From Bacillota bacterium (lineage in GTDB: Bacteria > Bacillota > Clostridia > Lachnospirales > Lachnospiraceae), in assembly GCA_023420935.1 (NCBI GenBank), contig JAEZUR010000112.1, forward strand, positions 1-19,602: a stretch of DNA of 19,602 nt, read 5' to 3'. Below, piece after piece: positions 6,959 through 14,944 of this stretch (positions within the stretch are counted from its first letter, which is position 1; every line of letters starts with the position of its first letter). The translations under genes and the position numbers were made by a program. Under the pieces are notes generated by a model. It was not told the DNA's origin and did not search any database. It saw only the letters and a list, made by a program, of their open reading frames with translations.

Positions 6959-7597
6959 ATGAAAAAGAGTAATTATGTAATCACCATTGCCAGAGGTTTT
7001 GGAAGCGGTGGGAAGGAAATCGGTGTAAAACTGGGTGAAAAGCTTGGTATACCTTGTTATGAAAGACAGATTTTAAAGATGGCCTTCGATTATAGTGGCT
7101 TGAATGAATCATTATTTGTGAAAGCAGATGAAAAACTTACCGGCAACATGCTTACTAAGTTGCTAAAGAAATTTCCAGATACTAATCACATTGCGGAACC
7201 AACACAGAAAGAATTTGTATCCGATGTGAATCTATTTAATATTCAAGCGGAAATGATCAGAAGATTAGCGGAGACAGAATCCTGTATTATTATTGGAAAA
7301 TGTGCCAACCACATTCTTCGATCTTATCAGAATGTTATAAGTGTTTACATAGAAGCTTCCAGAGATTTCTGTGTGAAAACGGTAATAAAAAGACTTCATG
7401 TATCCAATGAACAAGCTCATAGTATGATTTATCAAACAGATAAGTATAGAGCGGATTATTATAAGTATTATTCCGGTGGCGAAGTCTGGACCAATCCGAT
7501 CGTGTATGATATGACACTAAATAGTGGGCGAATCGGATGGGACCATTGTGTAGACATCATAGCTGATTTTATCAAAATAAAACAGCTTTGTAATTAA
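6959..7597 (+). CDS. Cytidylate-kinase-like family protein
   Basis: 212 residues of the cytidylate-kinase-like family (Pfam Cytidylate_kin2 type). The beginning VITIARGFGSGGKEIG is the nucleotide-binding P-loop variant of this family, followed by the usual LGIPCYERQILKMA. The family is predicted to be P-loop kinases. Whether this member phosphorylates CMP, another nucleotide or something else cannot be read from the sequence; it is not the housekeeping Cmk type. AGGAAGGAGG precedes the ATG by six bases. It is the first gene after the predicted operon promoter, and urtA starts 20 bases after its stop, so it is probably co-transcribed with the urea genes. A kinase in this position is not part of any standard urea pathway. 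Confidence 0.85.
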   Translation: MKKSNYVITIARGFGSGGKEIGVKLGEKLGIPCYERQILKMAFDYSGLNESLFVKADEKLTGNMLTKLLKKFPDTNHIAEPTQKEFVSDVNLFNIQAEMIRRLAETESCIIIGKCANHILRSYQNVISVYIEASRDFCVKTVIKRLHVSNEQAHSMIYQTDKYRADYYKYYSGGEVWTNPIVYDMTLNSGRIGWDHCVDIIADFIKIKQLCN

Positions 7598-7617
7598 ATT
7601 ATATGGGAGGAATTAAT

Positions 7618-8835
7618 ATGAGAAAATTATTTAAAAAATTGGTAGCGCTTGGACTTTGTGTAACGTTAGTAGCTGGATTAGCAGCATGTGGGAAAGGGAA
7701 AGATGACGAGACGATTAAAGTAGGATTATTACATTCTCTTACAGGACCTATGGCAATTAGTGAAGTATCCGTTCGTGATGCAGAGCTTCTTGCAATTGAT
7801 GAAATTAATAAAAAAGGCGGTGTATTAGGTCGCCAGATAGAATATGTGGAAGAAGATGGTGCATCTGATCCGGCAGTATTTGCAACAAAAGCAGAAAAAC
7901 TCATTGTTGAAGACGAAGTAGCAACCGTGTTTGGATGTTGGACATCATCTTCCAGAAAAGCAGTTAAGAGTATCTTTGAAGAGTATGGAAATCTTTTATG
8001 GTATCCAGTTCAATACGAGGGTATGGAGTCATCATCAAACATTGTATATATGGGTGCAGCTCCAAATCAGCAGATTGTACCTGCTATTGATTATTTGGTA
8101 GAACAGGGCTATCAAAAATTCTTTTTACTTGGTTCAGATTATGTTTTTCCAAGAACAGCTAACATGATTATTAATGCACAATTAGCAAGTCAAAATATTA
8201 GTGTTGTTGGAGAAGAATATGCAGATATGGATCAGACAGATTTTTCATCCATTATTGCCAAAATTGAAGCAGCTCAGCCAGATGTTATTGTTAATACATT
8301 AAATGGTACTGGTAATGTTTCCTTCTTTAAACAAATGTCTGAAAGAAATATATCAGCGGATGATATTATGACGATGTCCTTCTCAATAGCGGAAGAAGAA
8401 GTTGCAACCATCGGTTCTGACATTTTAGCCGGTCATTTAGTATCATGGAATTACTATCAGACAACAGATACTGCTAAGAATAAAGATTTTGTTGCAGCAT
8501 ACAAAAAAGCATATGGCGATAAAAGAGTTACATCTGATCCAGCAGAAGCTGCTTATGATGCAGTATTTATGTGGGCAGCTGCATGCGAAAAGTCAAAAAG
8601 TTTTGAAGTAGAAGATATCATAAAAGTATTAGATGGATTAAGCATTGAAGCACCAGAAGGTACTATAACTGTAAATGGAGCGAATCAACACATCAGTAAA
8701 CCTGTAAGAATCGGTGAAATCAGTACAGATGGATTAATCTACGAAATCAAATCAACCGATGCACCAGTGGAACCAGATCCATACCTAACAACTTATCAAT
8801 GGGCAACGGATGCAGGGGTTCAACCTTTAGAATAA
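7618..8835 (+). CDS. urtA: UrtA, urea ABC transporter substrate-binding lipoprotein
   Basis: Extracellular receptor that captures urea for the importer, anchored to the membrane by lipid. 405 residues with a lipoprotein signal (MRKLFKKLVALGLCVTLVAG) and lipobox LAAC at Cys24. The mature part has the type I periplasmic-binding fold and UrtA/FmdD-like segments: IKVGLLHSLTGPMAISE, INKKGGVLGRQIEYVEEDG, FGCWTSSSRKAV and LLGSDYVFPRTAN. The ATG at 7618 is chosen over 7603 because the Shine-Dalgarno GGGAGGA lies between them. The same fold serves branched-chain amino acid and amide transporters; urea specificity is supported by these motifs and by ureABC downstream. Confidence 0.95.
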   Translation: MRKLFKKLVALGLCVTLVAGLAACGKGKDDETIKVGLLHSLTGPMAISEVSVRDAELLAIDEINKKGGVLGRQIEYVEEDGASDPAVFATKAEKLIVEDEVATVFGCWTSSSRKAVKSIFEEYGNLLWYPVQYEGMESSSNIVYMGAAPNQQIVPAIDYLVEQGYQKFFLLGSDYVFPRTANMIINAQLASQNISVVGEEYADMDQTDFSSIIAKIEAAQPDVIVNTLNGTGNVSFFKQMSERNISADDIMTMSFSIAEEEVATIGSDILAGHLVSWNYYQTTDTAKNKDFVAAYKKAYGDKRVTSDPAEAAYDAVFMWAAACEKSKSFEVEDIIKVLDGLSIEAPEGTITVNGANQHISKPVRIGEISTDGLIYEIKSTDAPVEPDPYLTTYQWATDAGVQPLE

Positions 8836-8867
8836 GATTTACTGTTTGCTCATGATTGGAGGGCCAT

Positions 8868-9764
8868 ATGATTAATACAATATTTAACGGATTCAGTCTA
8901 AGCTCCATTATTATACTAACATCATTAGGGCTTGCCATCACATTTGGATTAATGCGAGTAATAAATATGGCACATGGAGAATTCTTAATGATTGGTGCTT
9001 ATACGACTTATGTAATTCAGAATATATTTACTGCCTGCTTTCCAAAAAGTCTATTTAGTTTATACTATTTTGTAGCAATTATTGTTTCCTTTGGAGTAGC
9101 CTTTCTATTGGGCTCCATATTGGAACGAACTGTTATCTCACGTCTTTATGGACGTGAGATAGACAGTCTGCTGGCTACATGGGGAATCAGTCTCATACTT
9201 CAACAGGCAGCTAGAACTATTTTTGGAACCCAGGGTGTGCAGGTTCTTGCACCGTCCTTCCTAAATGGAGGATTAGAAATCGGAAATCAAGTTTTTTCCT
9301 ATAACAGGCTATTTATTATCGTACTGGTTATCGTTTGTTTTGCTGGTGTATGGCTTATGATGAATAAGTCAAACTTTGGCTCCCAGATGAGGGCAACCAT
9401 GCAAAATAGAAATATGGCAAAGTGTATGGGAATTAATACAAAGAAAGTAGATAACATCTCCTTTGGCATCGGTTCTGGTCTGGCAGGTATTGCTGGTTGT
9501 TCCGTAGCATTATTAGGATCCGTTGATTCAACCGTTGGACAGAGCTATATTGTTAATTCATTTATCGCAGTCGTATTAGGTGGTGTAGGAAAATTACTTG
9601 GAACTATATTAGGCTCAGGAATCATTGGGTTTTCCAGTATCGTATTTGAAAGATTCACTTCCTCCTCCATCGCAAAAGCAATCGTTCTCCTTATTATAAT
9701 AGCCTTTTTGCAGAAGAAGCCACAAGGTCTGTTTATTGTTAAGAGTAGAGCTTTAGATGAGTAG
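8868..9764 (+). CDS. urtB: UrtB, urea ABC transporter permease
   Basis: One of two membrane subunits forming the urea channel, of the LivH branch. 298 residues, mostly hydrophobic, with about eight membrane helices. Typical segments are ITFGLMRVINMAHGEFLMIGAY near the N-terminus, ERTVISRLYGREIDSLLATWG, the cytoplasmic loop with MRATMQNRNMAKCMGI that contacts the ATPases, and AVVLGGVGKLLGTILG. The ATG at 8868 has GGAGG five bases upstream. A TTG at 8856 in the same frame lies before that site and is rejected. It starts 32 bases after urtA and ends 17 bases before urtC. A strong intragenic hairpin lies at 9134-9161. Confidence 0.95.
   Translation: MINTIFNGFSLSSIIILTSLGLAITFGLMRVINMAHGEFLMIGAYTTYVIQNIFTACFPKSLFSLYYFVAIIVSFGVAFLLGSILERTVISRLYGREIDSLLATWGISLILQQAARTIFGTQGVQVLAPSFLNGGLEIGNQVFSYNRLFIIVLVIVCFAGVWLMMNKSNFGSQMRATMQNRNMAKCMGINTKKVDNISFGIGSGLAGIAGCSVALLGSVDSTVGQSYIVNSFIAVVLGGVGKLLGTILGSGIIGFSSIVFERFTSSSIAKAIVLLIIIAFLQKKPQGLFIVKSRALDE
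9134..9161. repeat. Perfect 11-bp inverted repeat inside urtB
   Basis: TATCTCACGTC (9134-9144) and GACGTGAGATA (9151-9161) are exact reverse complements around a six-base loop. With one bulged base, the stem extends by four pairs (CTGT at 9130-9133 with ACAG at 9163-9166). It lies in codons for conserved UrtB residues (VISRLYGREID), so it may be a chance of codon choice or an mRNA structure. There is no T run. Confidence 0.6.
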
Positions 9765-9781
9765 AAGGGGGTTAGGCTTAA

Positions 9782-10897
9782 ATGAGTAAATTCATGAAAG
9801 ATAAGATTAATATTTGTTTCATTATTATAGTTTTACTTCTTTCCATTCTACCTATTTTACTAATGATGGAATTGATAAAAGGGACACTGGTACAGTTTTT
9901 GGCAAAGTGCATTTGCTACGCAATCGTTGCAATCGGTTTGGACTTAATATGGGGCTATACTGGAATCTTAAGTCTAGGTCATGGCTTATATTTTTGTCTA
10001 GGAGCCTATGGGATGGGTATGTATCTAAAGTTACAGGCAACTGGTGGAAAGATCACTGATTTTATGCACGTAGGTGGCTTAACAGAGCTACCAGCCATAT
10101 GGAAGCCATTTTTAACTTTCCCAGGAACGGTGCTTATGATACTGGTCGTACCTGGCTTGTTAGCTGGAATACTAGGGTATTTTATATTTAAGAATAGAGT
10201 AAAGGGTGTATATTTTTCAATTATATCCCAGGCACTTACATGGGCAGGGTATTCTCTGTTTATTGCGCTTTCACCCTATACCAATGGTAATGTTGGGATT
10301 ACAGATATTACTTCACTATTTGGAAGCATTAGAGGAGATAAGAATCAAGGAAATTTATTTGCAGTATTCTTTTTAGCACTTAGTGTACTAATTATAGTTT
10401 ATGTTATTTCATGGCATTTAGTAAATTCCAAATTCGGAAGAATTCTAATTGCCATTAGGGATGGAGAGAATAGAACCTATTTTTCGGGCTATCAGGTTAG
10501 CAAATACAAAAATTTTGTTTATATCCTCTCTGCAGTATTTGCAGCGATTGCAGGTGCATTATTTGTTAATTTTAATGGTTCTATTTCACCTAGTCAAATG
10601 ACTATTTCTTATTCTATTACTATGGTAATATGGGTTGCCATTGGAGGAAGAGGTACCTTGATTGGCGCCATCATTGGAGCCTTTTTAATCAATTATTGTG
10701 AATACAATTTAAGCTCAGGTGGATTAGTTGAGATTTGGCAATATATCATAGGAGCCATATTTGTTGTAACTATATTATTCTTTAAAAACGGTATTGTTGG
10801 AATTGTAAAGAGTTGTTTTGGAACAGTTTCACAGAAACGCATGGATAAGAAGCAGGTAAATGTAACTTGTCAGAAAGGGGTTGAGAATCTTGAGTAA
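9782..10897 (+). CDS. urtC: UrtC, urea ABC transporter permease
   Basis: The second membrane subunit, LivM branch, pairing with UrtB. 371 residues with about ten membrane helices. Typical segments are YAIVAIGLDLIWGYTGILSLGHGLYFCLGAYGMGMY, TNGNVGITDI, the ATPase-contact loop SKFGRILIAIRDGENRTYFSGY, and WVAIGGRGTLIGAIIGAFLINY. AGAAGGGGG lies about ten bases before the ATG. The last eight bases overlap the TTG start of urtD, the usual coupling of permease and ATPase genes. The C-terminal 30 residues after the last helix are basic and cytoplasmic. Confidence 0.95.
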   Translation: MSKFMKDKINICFIIIVLLLSILPILLMMELIKGTLVQFLAKCICYAIVAIGLDLIWGYTGILSLGHGLYFCLGAYGMGMYLKLQATGGKITDFMHVGGLTELPAIWKPFLTFPGTVLMILVVPGLLAGILGYFIFKNRVKGVYFSIISQALTWAGYSLFIALSPYTNGNVGITDITSLFGSIRGDKNQGNLFAVFFLALSVLIIVYVISWHLVNSKFGRILIAIRDGENRTYFSGYQVSKYKNFVYILSAVFAAIAGALFVNFNGSISPSQMTISYSITMVIWVAIGGRGTLIGAIIGAFLINYCEYNLSSGGLVEIWQYIIGAIFVVTILFFKNGIVGIVKSCFGTVSQKRMDKKQVNVTCQKGVENLE

Positions 10898-11675
10898 GGC
10901 AGCGGATTATATATTAGAAACCAACAATATTTCAGTTGTTTTTGACGGTTATTGTGCACTTACAGATGTATCGGTTTCAGTAAAGAGACATGATATTCAT
11001 TTTTTTATCGGGCCAAACGGTGCAGGAAAGACAACGCTTTTAGATATTATTTGTGCAAAAACAGTAGCAACGAATGGTACCGTTTTTTATTATCCTAAGG
11101 ATAAAGAAGAAATGTGTCTGAATGGAATGAAAGAACATCGAATTGTGAATGAGGGTATCGGGCGTAAGTTTCAGGTTCCAAGTGTATTTGTTAATCTGAC
11201 TGTATTTGAAAATATGGAACTGTCATTACATGGTCATAAAGGGGTATTTGATTCTATTTTTTATAAAATGTCCAATTCGGAGAAAACGTTAATTCATGAA
11301 ACTCTTGAAATCGTTGGATTGCAAAACAGAAAAGATGTGTTAGCTGGATCATTGTCCCATGGAGAAAAACAATGGCTTGAGATTGCCATGCAGCTTGTTC
11401 AAAAGCCTGAGATTATAATGTTGGATGAGCCAGCTGCTGGTATGGGTAAGCCAGAAACCTTTAAAACCGGTGAAATATTAAAGAATGTAAAAAGGGAATG
11501 TACCATCATTGTAGTTGAGCATGATATGGATTTTGTAAAACAGGTGGCAGATAAAGTAACAGTGCTTCATGAAGGAAAAGTCCTAATGGAAGGAAGCATT
11601 ACAGATATTTTAGCAGATGAAACAGTGCAATCGGTTTATCTGGGTAGAGGTGGTGAAAAAGATGCTAAACATTAG
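10890..11675 (+). CDS. urtD: UrtD, urea ABC transporter ATP-binding protein
   Basis: One of two ATPases powering urea import, LivG branch, 261 residues, on the inner face of the membrane. Visible are Walker A (GPNGAGKTTL), the LivG-type segment IGRKFQVPSVFVNLTVFENM, the signature LSHGEKQWLEIAMQL, Walker B (IIMLDEPAAGM) and the switch histidine (IIVVEHDMDF). The signature LSHGE is typical of LivG/UrtD rather than LSGGQ. The start is a TTG at 10890 within the overlap TTGAGTAA with urtC; AAAGGGG lies nine bases upstream. An earlier TTG at 10881 directly abuts that site and is unlikely. The last 14 bases overlap urtE. Confidence 0.93.
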   Translation: MSKAADYILETNNISVVFDGYCALTDVSVSVKRHDIHFFIGPNGAGKTTLLDIICAKTVATNGTVFYYPKDKEEMCLNGMKEHRIVNEGIGRKFQVPSVFVNLTVFENMELSLHGHKGVFDSIFYKMSNSEKTLIHETLEIVGLQNRKDVLAGSLSHGEKQWLEIAMQLVQKPEIIMLDEPAAGMGKPETFKTGEILKNVKRECTIIVVEHDMDFVKQVADKVTVLHEGKVLMEGSITDILADETVQSVYLGRGGEKDAKH

Positions 11676-12354
11676 TGAATTAGATTCCTATTATGGTGAG
11701 AGCTGCATTATTAATGGACTTGATCTTGAGGTTAAAGATGGAAAGATTGTATGCTTAATTGGAAGAAATGGTGTTGGAAAAAGTACTACCCTAAAAAGTA
11801 TATTAGGTCTTGTTAAAACTCCCAATGGGAAGATTCTATTTAACGAGCAGGATATCATAAAAGTGCCAACCTATAACAGAATAAAAAAGGGTATCGGGTA
11901 TGTGCCACAGGGAAGAGATATTTTTCCACATATGACGGTTCAAGAAAATCTGGAGCTTGGTCTTAAGGCGCAGGGTATCAAAGGAAAGGTGCCGGATTAT
12001 ATTTTTGATTTATTTCCAATACTTCCAAAGTTCGCAAAAAGAAAAGGTGGTGATCTATCCGGTGGTCAGCAGCAACAATTAGCCATTGCTAGAGCATTAG
12101 TTGCAGAACCTAAAATATTGATACTTGATGAACCAACAGAAGGAATACAACCATCCATTATTGAAGACATAAAGGTTGCTATTAAAAAGGTAAATCAACA
12201 GCTTGGTATCACAGTTCTAATTGTAGAGCAATATCTAAAATTTGTACTTGAACTTTCAGATTATCTTTATGTAATGGAAAAAGGAACTATTATTTTACAA
12301 GGTGAAACTAAAGAAATGAACGCAGAGCAGGTTCAAAAAGTGATGACAGATTAA
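11662..12354 (+). CDS. urtE: UrtE, urea ABC transporter ATP-binding protein
   Basis: The partner ATPase, LivF branch, 230 residues. Visible are Walker A (GRNGVGKSTTL), the LivF-type GIGYVPQGRDIFPHMTVQENL, the signature LSGGQQQQLAIARAL, Walker B (ILILDEPTEGIQPSI) and the switch region LIVEQYLKF, with glutamine at the H-loop position as usual for LivF-like proteins. The ATG at 11662, preceded by GAGGTGG, gives a family-length protein; an upstream ATG at 11617 lies inside urtD and adds an unrelated N-terminus. ureA follows after 46 bases with no terminator between, so importer and enzyme are probably on one transcript. Confidence 0.95.
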   Translation: MLNISELDSYYGESCIINGLDLEVKDGKIVCLIGRNGVGKSTTLKSILGLVKTPNGKILFNEQDIIKVPTYNRIKKGIGYVPQGRDIFPHMTVQENLELGLKAQGIKGKVPDYIFDLFPILPKFAKRKGGDLSGGQQQQLAIARALVAEPKILILDEPTEGIQPSIIEDIKVAIKKVNQQLGITVLIVEQYLKFVLELSDYLYVMEKGTIILQGETKEMNAEQVQKVMTD

Positions 12355-12400
12355 AATACAGTTTAATTGTCATAAGAAAAAACGAATTGGAGGTATGGTT

Positions 12401-12703
12401 ATGCATTTAACACCTAGAGAAATGGAACGTCTTATGATTCATACGGCAGGTCAGTTAGCGAAAGACCGAAAGGAAAGAGGGTTGAAATTAAATTATGTTG
12501 AAGTGATTGCATATATTTCATCCGAATTATATGAATTAGCAAGAGAAGGTAAAACGGTAAAAGAATTAATGGAAATGGGTAGACTCATGTTAACAAGAGA
12601 GGATTGTATAGAGGGGGTTCCTGAAATGATTGATGATATTCAGATTGAAGCTACCTTTGATGATGGTACAAAACTTGTAACAGTTCACAATCCAGTGCAA
12701 TAA
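12401..12703 (+). CDS. ureA: UreA, urease gamma subunit
   Basis: The smallest structural subunit of urease, which hydrolyses urea to ammonia and carbamate; cytoplasmic, assembled with UreB and UreC. 100 residues, exactly the family length, beginning MHLTPREMERLMIHTAGQLA and containing the conserved NYVEVIAYISSELYELAREG and the LTREDCIEGVPEMIDDIQIE segment. The ATG at 12401 lies seven bases after GGAGG; the ATG at 12395 is too close to that site. ureB follows after 25 bases. Confidence 0.97.
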   Translation: MHLTPREMERLMIHTAGQLAKDRKERGLKLNYVEVIAYISSELYELAREGKTVKELMEMGRLMLTREDCIEGVPEMIDDIQIEATFDDGTKLVTVHNPVQ

Positions 12704-12728
12704 AAAAGTGCAAAAAGGAGGTTAAGCG

Positions 12729-13085
12729 ATGATACCAGGAGAAGTAATGATTAAGAATAAAGAAATTGTGTTAAATGAAGGGTTGGAAGTTAGAATAATT
12801 ACAGTTAAAAATGAAGGGGATAGACCTATTCAGGTGGGCTCTCATATCCATTTTTTTGAAGTGAACAAATTTATGAAGTTTGATAGGGAAAAAACTTTTG
12901 GATTCAGACTGGATATAGCATCAGGAACAGCAGTCCGCTTTGAACCAGGTGAATCAAAAGAAGTACAGCTTGTATCATTAGCAGGTAATAAAATAGTAAA
13001 AGGGATTAATAATCTGACAGATGGTCAGGTAAATACAGTTGCATTAAAGGGTTCATTGTTAAAAGCAGAGCTAAAAGGATTTTAA
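12729..13085 (+). CDS. ureB: UreB, urease beta subunit
   Basis: The second structural subunit of urease, 118 residues, a beta-rich protein packing against UreC. It begins MIPGEVMIKNKEIVLNEG and carries the family segments VKNEGDRPIQVGSHIHFFEVN, RLDIASGTAVRFEPGESKEV and VSLAGNKIVKGIN. AAAAGGAGG lies seven bases before the ATG. It is separate from UreA, as in most bacteria (unlike the fused subunit of Helicobacter). ureC starts 11 bases after its stop. Confidence 0.97.
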   Translation: MIPGEVMIKNKEIVLNEGLEVRIITVKNEGDRPIQVGSHIHFFEVNKFMKFDREKTFGFRLDIASGTAVRFEPGESKEVQLVSLAGNKIVKGINNLTDGQVNTVALKGSLLKAELKGF

Positions 13086-13096
13086 GGAGGGTGCTT

Positions 13097-14818
13097 ATGA
13101 GTACAAAGATAAGTGGAAAAGATTACAATTCAATGTATGGGCCAACGGTTGGTGATAAAGTACGTTTGGGTGATACAGATTTATTGATAGAAGTTGAAAA
13201 AGATTATACCGTTTACGGTGATGAGATGAAGTTTGGCGGTGGAAAAACTATTCGTGATGGAATGGGGCAAAATGCTACCATTACGAATAAAGCAGGAGCA
13301 CTTGACCTTCTTATTACCAACGCACTTATTTTGGATCATTGGGGAATCGTAAAAGCAGATATCGGTATTAAAGATGGAAAAATTGTTGGAGTTGGGAAGG
13401 CTGGTAATCCAGATATCATGTCAGGAGTCACTTCTAATATGGTAGTAGGTGTTGGTACGGAAGTGCTTTCAGCAGAAGGAATGATCGTAACTGCAGGGGG
13501 GATTGATACTCATGTCCATTTTATCTGTCCACAACAGATTGAGACCTCTCTTTATTCTGGAATCACAACCATGATTGGTGGAGGAGTAGGCCCTTCTGAA
13601 GGAACCTTTGCAACAACCTGTACACCTGGTGAATTTAATATGCATAAAATGCTGGAAGCAGCAGAAGAGTTACCAATGAATTTCGGCTTTTTTGGAAAAG
13701 GAAACTGTTCCTCAGAAGAACCTATCATTGAACAGATAAAAGCAGGTGCTATCGGCTTAAAGCTTCATGAAGACTGGGGTTCAACTCCATCTGCGATTCA
13801 TACGTGTCTGTCTGTAGCAGATGACTATGATGTGCAGGTTGCCATTCATACAGATACGTTAAATGAAGCAGGATTTTTTGAAAGTACAAAGGATGCCATT
13901 GGAGGCAGAACCATACATACATATCATACAGAAGGCGCCGGCGGAGGGCATGCTCCTGATATTATTAAGGCAGCAGGTTTACCAAATGTCTTGCCATCCT
14001 CCACAAGTCCAACTATGCCATTTACTAAGAATACCATTGATGAACATTTGGATATGATTATGGTATGCCATCATTTGGATGCAAACCTAGAAGAAGATGT
14101 CGCTTTTGCTAGATCACGTATCCGCTTTGGAACTTTAGTAGCAGAAGATGTACTTCATGACATAGGAGCAATATCTATACTAAATTCTGACTCGCAGGCA
14201 ATGGGTCGTGTGGCTGAAATCATTACACGGGCATGGCAGGCAGCCGATAAGATGAAAAAACAAAGAGGTCAGCTTCCAGAAGCAATGGGTGAAGACAATG
14301 ACAATTACAGAGCCAAGAGATATGTTGCGAAATACACAATCAATCCAGCAATCGCTCATGGAATTTCTGATTATTTAGGATCCATTGAACCAGGAAAAAT
14401 TGCTGATTTAGTAATATGGAACCCAAAATTCTTTGGTGCGAAGACAGAAACAATCATTAAAGGTGGTTTTATCATTGCGGCTAAAATGGGAGATGCTAAT
14501 GCTTCCATCCCCACACCACAGCCCGTAATTATGCGGACTATGTGGGGAGCATATGGAAAGGCAAAACTAAGAACTTGTGTTACTTTTGTTTCACAGGCAG
14601 CTTATGATGATGGAATAAAAGAAAAACTTGGTTTAGAAAAAACTATTTTACCAGTAAAGTCCTTAAGAAGAATTGGAAAGAAGGATATGATATTAAATAA
14701 CAAAACTCCAAATATTGAAGTAGATCCAGAAACCTATATGGTAAAAGCAGACGGAGAAGTACTTGAATGTACGCCAAGTGATAGCCTTCCACTTGCTAGA
14801 AGATATTATCTGTTCTAA
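13097..14818 (+). CDS. ureC: UreC, urease alpha (catalytic) subunit
   Basis: Catalytic nickel subunit of urease, 573 residues of the amidohydrolase fold. All active-site residues are present, shifted by five from Klebsiella numbering: nickel ligands His139 and His141 (HVHFI), the carbamylated bridging Lys222 (GLKLHEDWGS), His224, His251 (HTDTLNEAGF), His277 (HTEGAGGGHAP), catalytic His325 (MVCHHLD) and Asp365 (LNSDSQAMGR). AAGGAGG lies six bases before the ATG at 13097; the GTG at 13091 abuts that site. The protein should be active once nickel is loaded, but that normally needs UreD, UreE, UreF and UreG, none of which follows. The operon appears to end at the hairpin 82 bases downstream. Confidence 0.97.
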   Translation: MSTKISGKDYNSMYGPTVGDKVRLGDTDLLIEVEKDYTVYGDEMKFGGGKTIRDGMGQNATITNKAGALDLLITNALILDHWGIVKADIGIKDGKIVGVGKAGNPDIMSGVTSNMVVGVGTEVLSAEGMIVTAGGIDTHVHFICPQQIETSLYSGITTMIGGGVGPSEGTFATTCTPGEFNMHKMLEAAEELPMNFGFFGKGNCSSEEPIIEQIKAGAIGLKLHEDWGSTPSAIHTCLSVADDYDVQVAIHTDTLNEAGFFESTKDAIGGRTIHTYHTEGAGGGHAPDIIKAAGLPNVLPSSTSPTMPFTKNTIDEHLDMIMVCHHLDANLEEDVAFARSRIRFGTLVAEDVLHDIGAISILNSDSQAMGRVAEIITRAWQAADKMKKQRGQLPEAMGEDNDNYRAKRYVAKYTINPAIAHGISDYLGSIEPGKIADLVIWNPKFFGAKTETIIKGGFIIAAKMGDANASIPTPQPVIMRTMWGAYGKAKLRTCVTFVSQAAYDDGIKEKLGLEKTILPVKSLRRIGKKDMILNNKTPNIEVDPETYMVKADGEVLECTPSDSLPLARRYYLF

Positions 14819-14899
14819 GCAAGTATAGAAAGAATCATAGTAAGCGTCAACACAACAATGAAATGTTTTTAAAAACTGCAAATATGACCTACTGCCAAC

Positions 14900-14942
14900 A
14901 ACACCTGCATATATTACAATAAGTAATAATTGCAGGTGTTTT
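14900..14942 (+). terminator. Hairpin ending the urease operon and covering the next gene's RBS
   Basis: AACACCTGCA (14900-14909) pairs perfectly with TGCAGGTGTT (14931-14940). A 2x2 mismatch is followed by six more pairs, with loop AATAA at 14918-14922. A short T run (14939-14942) completes a terminator-like element. The 3' arm contains AGGTG (14934-14938), the only Shine-Dalgarno-like sequence before the ATG at 14945. The same hairpin could therefore both end urease transcripts and hide the ribosome binding site of the next gene in any read-through transcript. Confidence 0.7.
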
Positions 14943-14944
14943 CT

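Noticed and set aside
7599..7904. Minus-strand open frame opposite urtA
   Set aside because: Antisense shadow of a clear lipoprotein gene; composition and lack of motifs do not support coding.
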